A stretch of DNA of 6,534 bases from Burkholderiales bacterium (lineage in GTDB: Bacteria > Pseudomonadota > Gammaproteobacteria > Burkholderiales > Burkholderiaceae_C), in assembly GCA_947453585.1 (NCBI GenBank), contig CANGHQ010000106.1:1-6534 (forward strand). Reading direction: 5' to 3'. Within the stretch, counting starts at the first letter, position 1; each line of letters opens with the position of its first letter. The notes below the pieces were generated by a model. It worked only from the letters and a program-made list of their open reading frames with translations. It searched no databases and had not been told where the DNA came from. Of this stretch, positions 1 to 5,354 are shown in pieces. Position numbers and translations under genes: made by a program.

Positions 1-435
1 CGTAGTTACTTGCACGGCGTTGGCGTCTTGGCTAATGAGTTGCAGGGCGTTGTCCAGCAACAACTGCGTGCTGCCTTGGGCCTGCACCGCGTCCAGCAAC
101 AGGCTGTGCAAATCGGCGCGGGCAATGGTGGCGTATCGCGCGCCATAGCGTTGTACCGCCCGCGCGCCCAGCGCCAGCTGCCCCAGCACCGCGCCCGACT
201 GCGCGCTGCGCACTTGCAGCAAAGACGGAAAGCAGGCCACTGCATCTAGGCCGCTGCGCAGGCCCCAGCCCTCTAGCAGACGCACCACGTTGGGGCTGAG
301 CTGGATGCCTGCGCCTACTTCCGAGAACACGGGTTTTTTCTCGATCAGCTGCACGGGCAAGCCACGCGCGCCGCAGGCCAGCGCGGTGGCCAAGCCACCG
401 ATACCACCACCGACCACGAGTATCTTTTTCTGCAT
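1..435 (-). CDS. FAD-dependent monooxygenase (group A, salicylate-hydroxylase-like), N-terminal part only
   Basis: Reading the minus strand from the ATG at 435-433 gives 145 uninterrupted codons that continue past the left edge, so the C-terminal part of a family usually near 380-400 residues is missing. Residues 5-15 (ILVVGGGIGGL) form the Rossmann dinucleotide-binding motif GxGxxG, with the acidic ribose-binding Glu32 at the end of the second strand. Residues 39-49 (EVGAGIQLSPN) are characteristic of single-component aromatic hydroxylases of the salicylate or 3-hydroxybenzoate hydroxylase type, and R106-A-D-L-H is the conserved Arg segment that contacts FAD. Such enzymes use NAD(P)H and O2 to hydroxylate an aromatic ring in the cytoplasm; the substrate cannot be told from this fragment. 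The gene starts 31 bp after the parC stop in the same direction and so may be cotranscribed, although no clear Shine-Dalgarno sequence precedes the ATG. A UbiH-like quinone hydroxylase is a less likely alternative. Confidence 0.88.
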   Translation of the reverse strand, partial: MQKKILVVGGGIGGLATALACGARGLPVQLIEKKPVFSEVGAGIQLSPNVVRLLEGWGLRSGLDAVACFPSLLQVRSAQSGAVLGQLALGARAVQRYGARYATIARADLHSLLLDAVQAQGSTQLLLDNALQLISQDANAVQVTT

Positions 436-466
436 GGCGACTATTGTCACAGATGGGTGCCTTGCC

Positions 467-2869
467 CTATTCCACCCGCGAAACCGACTGTGGCTTAAAG
501 CCCAGGTCCGCCGCCTTGCCCTTGCGCCCACGCGGCGCGCGGGCGTTGTTCAGGCTGCGAATTTCCAATGTTTCTTCGCGGTCCTTGCCGCCGCGCCCGA
601 TGCCGGCAATGCGTACGCTGCGGGTGTAGGCGGCAGCACCGGCCAGCGTGTCTTTGTCTTCGAGTGCCAGCAGCATCAGCCCGCGCCCGCCTTTTTCCAT
701 GGTCTTGAGCTCGGACAGCTTAAAGGTCAGGATACGCCCCAAGGTGGACGCGCAGGCCACATCGGTGGCCGAGGCCACCAGCGCGCGGGTGGTGTTGGGT
801 ACCGCGCCTGCCGATGGCGATGCAAGCCCCTGCGGAAGACTGGCGCCCACCACCAAAGACGGTGCGCACACGGTTTCACCGGGGTTGCAGGTGATGAAGG
901 CCTTGCCCGCCTTTTGCCGCGAGACCATGTTGTCCACCGACGCCACGAAGCCGTAGCCCCCGCTACCCGAGACGAGCAACTGCGCACCTGCGGCGCCTGC
1001 AAAGTAATGCAGCACCTGGGTGCCCGATTCAAGTTCAATCAAGCTGGTAAGCGGCTGGCCGTCGCCCCGCCCGCCAGGCAGCAAAGACACGGCCACCGAA
1101 TACACCCGCCCGTTGGAGCCAAAGGCCAGCAGCGTGTCCACGCTGCGGCACTCAAAGGTGGCATACAGCAAGTCGCCGGCCTTGAAGGCAAAGCTGCTGG
1201 CCTCATGGCCATGGCCGCCGCGCGCACGCACCCAACCTTTGTCGCTGACCACTACCGTCACCGGCTCATCAACAATTTTGACTTCGGCCACCGCTTTTTT
1301 GCCTTCCAAAATCAGCGTACGACGGGGGTCGGCAAAGGTCTTGGCGTCTGCCTCGATCTCTTTAACCATCAGGCGGCGCAGCGCCGAGGGGTTGCCCAAT
1401 ATGTCTTCCAGCTTTTGCTGCTCGGAGCGCAGCTCCGACAGCTCTTGCTCGATCTTGATCGCCTCCAGCCGGGCCAACTGGCGCAGGCGGATTTCCAAAA
1501 TGTCTTCCGCCTGGCGGTCACTCAAATTGAAGCGCGCAATGAGCGCTGCCTTGGGCTCGTCACTCTGGCGGATGATGGCAATCACCTCGTCGATATTGAG
1601 CAGCACCGTTTGCCGCCCTTCCAGAATATGGATGCGGTCCAGCACCTTGCCCAGGCGGTGGCGCGAGCGCTTCTCGATCGTGATTTGGCGAAACGCAATC
1701 CACTCGGTCAGCATTTGCCGAAACGACTTTTGCGTAGGCCGCCCATCCAGCCCCACCATGGTGAGGTTGATCGGGCTCGACGACTCCAGGCTGGTGTGCG
1801 CCAGCAGCGCGGTGATCAGTTCTTGTTGCTCAATACGGCTGGTCTTGGGCTCAAACACCAGGCGCACCGCGTTTTCCTTGCCCGACTCGTCGCGCACCAC
1901 GTCGAGCACCGCCAGAATGCTGGCCTTGAGCTGCGTCTGGTCCAGGGACAGCGCTTTTTTGCCGGCCTTGACCTTGGGGTTGGTCAGTTCTTCAATTTCT
2001 TCGAGCACGCGCTGGCTGCTCACGCCGGGCGGCAGCTCAGTCACCACCAACTGCCACTGGCCGCGTGCCAGGTCTTCAATCTTCCAGCGCGCACGCACTT
2101 TGAGCGAGCCGCGCCCGGTGCGATAGGCCTCGGCAATGTCTGCGGCGGGGCTGATGATCTGCGCGCCGCCGGGGTAGTCGGGCCCGGGCACCAAGGCGTA
2201 CAAATCAGCGTCACTCAAAGTGGGCGTCTTGACCAGCGCCACGCAGGCATCGGCAATTTCGCGCAAGTTGTGGCTGGGAATCTCGGTGGCCAGTCCCACG
2301 GCAATGCCGCTGGCGCCATTGAGCAGCGCAAAGGGCAGGCGCGCGGGCAACTGGCGCGGCTCTTCGGTCGATCCGTCGTAGTTGGGCTGAAAGTCCACCG
2401 TGCCTTGGTCGATTTCGTCGAGCAACAAGCTGGTAATTTTTGCCAGACGCGCCTCGGTGTAACGCATAGCCGCCGCGCCGTCGCCATCGCGCGAACCAAA
2501 GTTGCCCTGTCCGTCGATCAGCGGATAGCGCTGCGAAAAATCCTGCGCCATGCGCACCAGCGCGTCATACGCGGCCTGGTCGCCGTGCGGGTGAAAGCGA
2601 CCCAGCACATCACCCACCACGCGCGCGCTTTTGACCGGCTTGGCCCCGGTGTTGCCATTGGCCCCGCCAAAGCCCAGGCCCATGCGCGACATGCTGTACA
2701 AAATCCGCCGCTGCACCGGCTTCTGGCCGTCGCACACATCGGGCAGCGCGCGGCCTTTGACGACGCTGAGCGCATATTCCAGGTATGCGCGCTGGGCGTA
2801 GGTGGCCAGGTTGAGCTGGTCGTCGCCTACGGGCGCGGGGGCAAGGTCAAGGGTGGGTTGGTCGGTCAT
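467..2869 (-). CDS. parC: DNA topoisomerase IV subunit A (ParC)
   Basis: This complete 800-residue protein is the DNA cleavage and religation subunit of topoisomerase IV, which with ParE unlinks replicated chromosomes and relaxes supercoils. The winged-helix cleavage domain covers roughly residues 20-160: GDVLGRFHPHGD lies at 86-97, and R136-Y137-T carries the catalytic tyrosine that bonds covalently to the DNA 5' phosphate. Ile189 in the GASGIAVG segment (185-192) matches the DNA-bending isoleucine of the tower region. Residues about 340-500 form the coiled-coil dimerisation arm, including EDILEIRLRQLARLE (455-469). Residues about 530-770 are the beta-pinwheel C-terminal domain, with blade signatures near 542-553, 599-604, 637-656 and 726-730. 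Its repeats are degenerate and it lacks an obvious GyrA box, which favours ParC over GyrA. The length is somewhat above E. coli ParC (about 750) but close to betaproteobacterial forms. The ATG follows an A-rich stretch with only a weak Shine-Dalgarno. At the position of E. coli Ser80, this protein has Gln98. Confidence 0.97.
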   Translation of the reverse strand: MTDQPTLDLAPAPVGDDQLNLATYAQRAYLEYALSVVKGRALPDVCDGQKPVQRRILYSMSRMGLGFGGANGNTGAKPVKSARVVGDVLGRFHPHGDQAAYDALVRMAQDFSQRYPLIDGQGNFGSRDGDGAAAMRYTEARLAKITSLLLDEIDQGTVDFQPNYDGSTEEPRQLPARLPFALLNGASGIAVGLATEIPSHNLREIADACVALVKTPTLSDADLYALVPGPDYPGGAQIISPAADIAEAYRTGRGSLKVRARWKIEDLARGQWQLVVTELPPGVSSQRVLEEIEELTNPKVKAGKKALSLDQTQLKASILAVLDVVRDESGKENAVRLVFEPKTSRIEQQELITALLAHTSLESSSPINLTMVGLDGRPTQKSFRQMLTEWIAFRQITIEKRSRHRLGKVLDRIHILEGRQTVLLNIDEVIAIIRQSDEPKAALIARFNLSDRQAEDILEIRLRQLARLEAIKIEQELSELRSEQQKLEDILGNPSALRRLMVKEIEADAKTFADPRRTLILEGKKAVAEVKIVDEPVTVVVSDKGWVRARGGHGHEASSFAFKAGDLLYATFECRSVDTLLAFGSNGRVYSVAVSLLPGGRGDGQPLTSLIELESGTQVLHYFAGAAGAQLLVSGSGGYGFVASVDNMVSRQKAGKAFITCNPGETVCAPSLVVGASLPQGLASPSAGAVPNTTRALVASATDVACASTLGRILTFKLSELKTMEKGGRGLMLLALEDKDTLAGAAAYTRSVRIAGIGRGGKDREETLEIRSLNNARAPRGRKGKAADLGFKPQSVSRVE

Positions 2870-2949
2870 TGCTTTATTTCTTGCTTTGAATCTTGTGGTT
2901 TGGCACTTGTTCTTGTTGGAGTTGCAACGCTTCAGTTTCTTCTATCGCT
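2870..2949 (-). other. parC proximal leader, no clear promoter
   Basis: The 80 bases just upstream of the parC ATG, read in the parC direction, are rich in A and contain no ORF. There is a small perfect palindrome GTTGCAAC at 2921-2928. I looked for a -35/-10 pair and found none convincing: TTGCAA (from 2927 downward) has only GCCAAA at the expected -10 distance. Ribosome-binding potential is weak, the best being AAGAAA about 9 bases before the ATG. parC may therefore be transcribed from the parE promoter through the intervening repeats, or from a promoter too divergent to recognise by eye. Confidence 0.35.
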
Positions 2950-3025
2950 GCGGCGCACAGGGTATGGGCGGCTTCCTCATGGTGGGGTACCACAAATCGT
3001 CAGCCGCCCATACCCTGCGCACCGC
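2950..3025 (-). repeat. Palindromic intergenic repeat, copy 1 (inverted relative to copy 2)
   Basis: Positions 2950-2973 and 3002-3025 are complementary at 22 of 24 positions, giving a long stem around a 28-base apical region. The two non-pairing positions (2957/3018 and 2954/3021) both become G-U wobbles in minus-strand RNA. Read on the minus strand, the apical part contains CGATTTGTGGTACCCC followed by ACCATGAGG, nearly identical to copy 2 at 3073-3150 read on the plus strand. Inside it, GTGG-TACC-CCAC forms a 4-bp inner hairpin. The unit lies in the parE-parC gap on the parC side. No run of T follows the stem in the parC direction, so it is not a standard intrinsic terminator. It is probably a dispersed REP-like element, but the family could not be identified without a search. 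Confidence 0.85.
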
Positions 3026-3072
3026 GGGAGTTGGTGAGTGGTGCAATTTAAAGCGCCCCGCAATCCCAGGCT

Positions 3073-3150
3073 GGCGCAGGATGGGGTATCGGCGTGGGCC
3101 GATTTGCGGTACCCCGCCATGAGGCCCCCGCCGGTACCCCATCCTGTGCC
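3073..3150 (+). repeat. Palindromic intergenic repeat, copy 2
   Basis: Positions 3073-3100 and 3123-3150 pair at 25 of 28 positions (mismatches 3076/3147, 3089/3134 and 3095/3128; the first two would be G-U in plus-strand RNA). The apical part on the plus strand reads CGATTTGCGGTACCCC then GCCATGAGG, matching copy 1 in opposite orientation. Its inner hairpin is GCGG-TACC-CCGC (3106-3117), whereas copy 1 has GTGG-TACC-CCAC, a compensated base-pair change. The stem begins 11 bases beyond the parE stop codon (3162-3164), so a parE transcript reading onward would fold here. There is no U-tract after it in the parE direction. The 47 bases between the two copies (3026-3072) hold no gene or clear promoter. 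Confidence 0.87.
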
Positions 3151-3161
3151 CGAGCGAGAAA

Positions 3162-5150
3162 TCAGACATCAATCTCAACCGAATCCCCGTGGATTTCCAT
3201 CAGCTCGCGTCGGGCAGCAGCCTCGCCCTTGCCCATGAGCTTGGTGATCAGCGCTTCGGTCTGGCCGAAATCAATGGCGCCCAGCATCACCGGCAGCAAA
3301 CGACGTGTGTCGGGGTTCAGGGTGGTGTCCCACAGCTGCTCGGCATTCATCTCACCCAGACCCTTGAATCGGCTGATGCTCCAGGCGCCCTCGCGCACGC
3401 CCTCTTTGCGCAGCTTGTCCAAAATGGCGGTCAGTTCGCCCTCGTCCAGCGCATAGGCTTTGGACGCCGGCTTTTTGCCACGCGCCGGTGCGTCCACCCG
3501 AAACAGCGGGGGCCGCGCCACAAACACGTGGCCAGTTTCGATCAGCTTGGGAAAGTGCCGGAAAAACAGCGTCAGCAGCAGCACCTGGATGTGCGAGCCG
3601 TCCACGTCCGCGTCGCTCAGGATGCAAACCTTGCCATAGCGCAGACCGCTCATGTCGGGCGTGTCGTTGGGGCCATGTGGGTCTACGCCAATGGCGACCG
3701 AAATATCGTGGATTTCGGTGTTGGCAAACAGGCGGTCGCGGTCCACTTCCCAAGTGTTGAGCACCTTGCCGCGCAGGGGCAAGACGGCCTGGCTTTCCTT
3801 GTCGCGGCCCATCTTGGCGCTGCCACCGGCCGAGTCACCCTCCACCAGAAACACTTCGTTGTAGGCCAGGTCACGGCTTTCGCAGTCCGTCAGCTTGCCA
3901 GGCAGCACGGCCACGCCCGAGCTCTTGCGCTTTTCCACCTTTTGGCCCGCACGCTGGCGCGTTTGCGCGGCCTTGATGGCGAGTTCGGCCAGTTTTTTGC
4001 CATAGTCCACATGCTCGTTGAGCCACAGCTCGAGCGCCGGGCGCACAAAACTCGACACCAGCCGCACCGCGTCACGCGAATTGAGCCGTTCCTTGATCTG
4101 GCCCTGAAACTGCGGGTCCAGCACCTTGGCTGAGAGCACATAGCTGGCGCGGGCGAACACGTCCTCAGGCATGAGCTTGACGCCCTTGGGCAGCAGGCTG
4201 TGCATGTCAATAAAGCTTTTGACAGCAGTGAACAATCCATCGCGCAGGCCGCTCTCGTGCGTGCCGCCCGCGCTGGTGGGAATCAGGTTGACGTAGCTCT
4301 CGCGCACATTGGCGCCGTCTTCGGTAAAGGCCACGCACCACATGGCGCCCTCGCCTTCGGCAAAGCTGTCGTGCTGGGCGTCGGCAAAGCCTTCGCCGTT
4401 AAAGAGCGGAATCACCGGTTCGCCTTGCAGCGACTGCATCAGGTAGTCGCCCAAGCCGCCTTTGTACAGCCAGGTTTGCGTGTCTTTGGTTTTTTCGTTC
4501 CACAGCGACACGGTGACGCCGGGCATCAACACCGCCTTGCTGCGTAGCAGGTGGGTGAGTTCGGCCATGGGCAGCGCGGCGGATTCAAAGTATTTGGCGT
4601 CAGGCCAGACACGCACGGTAGTGCCAGATTTGCGGTCGCCTTCACCGGCTTTTCGAATTTGCAGGGCCTCGGTCACATCGCCGCCTTCAAACACGATGCG
4701 CGCCACCGAACCTTCGCGGTAGCTGGTGGCTTCCAGGCGCTTGCCCAGGGCGTTGGTCACGCTCACGCCCACGCCGTGCAGGCCGCCCGAGAAGCTGTAG
4801 GCGCCGCCCTTGCCCTTGTCAAACTTGCCACCCGCGTGCAGGCGGGTGAACACCAGCTCAATCACCGGCGCTTTTTCCTCGGGGTGCATGCCAAAGGGAA
4901 TGCCCCGGCCGTCGTCATCGATGGTGACCGAGCCGTCAGCGTGCAGCGCGACCTTGATTTTCTTACCGTGGCCAGCGAGCGCCTCATCGGCGGCGTTGTC
5001 CAGCACTTCCTGGATAACGTGCAGCGGGTTGTCGGTGCGGGTGTACATGCCCGGGCGCTGCTTGACGGGCTCCAGCCCCTTGAGAACACGGATGGACGCC
5101 TCGGAATATCCAACAGGCGCGGCGGTGGCAGAAGTAGATTTAACAGACAT
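3162..5150 (-). CDS. parE: DNA topoisomerase IV subunit B (ParE)
   Basis: This complete 662-residue protein is the ATPase subunit of topoisomerase IV; ATP-driven dimerisation of its N-terminal domains captures the DNA segment passed through the ParC break. The GHKL ATPase domain covers about residues 20-225: general-base Glu48 and Asn52 in QEVLDNAADE, DDDGRGIP at 78-85, and the ATP-lid SGGLHGVGVSVTNAL at 121-135. The transducer domain follows (about 226-400) with the ATP-contacting loop at Q351-I352-K353, where Thr is usual in the middle. The TOPRIM domain has EGDSAGGSA at 437-445 (catalytic Glu437) and metal-binding Asp513 and Asp515 in DADVDG. RFKGLGEMNAEQLW (594-607) and the ending DSVEIDV are typical of ParE. 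PLRGKVLNTWEV (458-469) is the ParE version of a segment that differs in GyrB, which argues against GyrB. Length slightly exceeds E. coli ParE (630). The ATG places the conserved YSEASIRVLKGLEPV segment at residue 15; no Shine-Dalgarno is visible upstream. parC lies 292 bp downstream. Confidence 0.97.
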   Translation of the reverse strand: MSVKSTSATAAPVGYSEASIRVLKGLEPVKQRPGMYTRTDNPLHVIQEVLDNAADEALAGHGKKIKVALHADGSVTIDDDGRGIPFGMHPEEKAPVIELVFTRLHAGGKFDKGKGGAYSFSGGLHGVGVSVTNALGKRLEATSYREGSVARIVFEGGDVTEALQIRKAGEGDRKSGTTVRVWPDAKYFESAALPMAELTHLLRSKAVLMPGVTVSLWNEKTKDTQTWLYKGGLGDYLMQSLQGEPVIPLFNGEGFADAQHDSFAEGEGAMWCVAFTEDGANVRESYVNLIPTSAGGTHESGLRDGLFTAVKSFIDMHSLLPKGVKLMPEDVFARASYVLSAKVLDPQFQGQIKERLNSRDAVRLVSSFVRPALELWLNEHVDYGKKLAELAIKAAQTRQRAGQKVEKRKSSGVAVLPGKLTDCESRDLAYNEVFLVEGDSAGGSAKMGRDKESQAVLPLRGKVLNTWEVDRDRLFANTEIHDISVAIGVDPHGPNDTPDMSGLRYGKVCILSDADVDGSHIQVLLLTLFFRHFPKLIETGHVFVARPPLFRVDAPARGKKPASKAYALDEGELTAILDKLRKEGVREGAWSISRFKGLGEMNAEQLWDTTLNPDTRRLLPVMLGAIDFGQTEALITKLMGKGEAAARRELMEIHGDSVEIDV

Positions 5151-5158
5151 AGCGAACG

Positions 5159-5164
5159 ATTGTA
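5159..5164 (-). promoter_or_regulatory. Candidate -10 hexamer for parE (TACAAT)
   Basis: On the minus strand TACAAT, five of six matches to the sigma-70 -10 consensus, ends 8 bases before the parE ATG. A start of transcription about 7 bases further on would leave almost no 5' leader, which fits the absence of a Shine-Dalgarno sequence. The hexamer at a 17-bp spacing upstream (CAGTTA, 5187-5182) is a poor -35 element and overlaps the LexA-like palindrome. The match may be fortuitous. Confidence 0.4.
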
Positions 5165-5182
5165 GACGCGCAAGGCCCCATT

Positions 5183-5202
5183 AACTGTATGAATAAACAG
5201 TT
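5183..5202. promoter_or_regulatory. LexA (SOS) box-like palindrome between parE and the transporter gene
   Basis: The plus strand reads AACTGTATGAATAAACAGTT. The outer six bases on each side are perfectly complementary (AACTGT and ACAGTT) and the arrangement is exactly CTGT-N8-ACAG, that is CTG-N10-CAG, the consensus known for LexA operators in beta- and gammaproteobacteria. The 8-base core is A/T except for one G, as in typical boxes, although the surroundings are GC-rich. It lies 32 bases upstream of the parE ATG, overlapping the expected -35 position of the TACAAT promoter candidate, and 152 bases before the transporter ATG. LexA binding here is an inference; another dyad-binding repressor could use the site. 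Confidence 0.55.
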
Positions 5203-5354
5203 TAGCCGCCAAGACCTTTGCGCACCTGGCGGCTGAGATCAACGCCGAACAGGCGCCGCTGCCCGCCTGCCGCAGCGCTTCAGCCCGCGTGCGATTTGAA
5301 GTCTATTTCGCCGAGGCGACGGGCCGCACTTGCCGCAGTCGCTATATTTGGGAG
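5203..5354 (+). other. Divergent intergenic stretch, no gene recognised
   Basis: These bases separate the palindrome from the transporter ATG. The frame of the transporter is open back to a TGA at 5190-5192, and a GTG at 5289 could lengthen the protein by 22 residues, but the extra residues are not membrane-like, no ribosome-binding site precedes the GTG, and the ATG at 5355 places the first membrane helix where the family has it. A -10-like TATATT sits at 5343-5348, only 6 bases before the ATG, with no matching -35 element; GGGAG at 5350-5354 touches the ATG and is too close to act as a normal Shine-Dalgarno. Confidence 0.4.

Noticed and set aside
2950..3025. The strong stem in the parE-parC gap as a Rho-independent terminator.
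   Set aside because: No T-run follows the stem on the minus strand, and the near-identical apical sequence shared with the second copy points to a repeat family.
290..3037. A 915-codon open frame on the plus strand running antisense through all of parC.
   Set aside because: Its translation is rich in Ala, Arg, His and Gln without recognisable domains, and it is explained by the GC-rich third positions of parC, whose product on the other strand is unambiguous.
2950..3150. The repeated palindromes as a CRISPR array.
   Set aside because: There are only two copies, in opposite orientation, each a long hairpin with its own apical segment; there is no regular repeat-spacer spacing and no cas gene.
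3038..3238. A 66-codon plus-strand frame crossing the repeats into the 3' end of parE.
   Set aside because: It consists of repeat sequence and antisense of parE, with no start signal or recognisable content.
3189..4133. A 314-codon plus-strand open frame inside parE.
   Set aside because: It is antisense to a clearly identified ParE with complete motifs; composition is that of a shadow frame.
5190..5237. A 15-codon ORF (MNKQFSRQDLCAPGG) starting inside the LexA-like palindrome.
   Set aside because: No ribosome-binding site, very short, and its ATG is part of the operator core; nothing supports translation.
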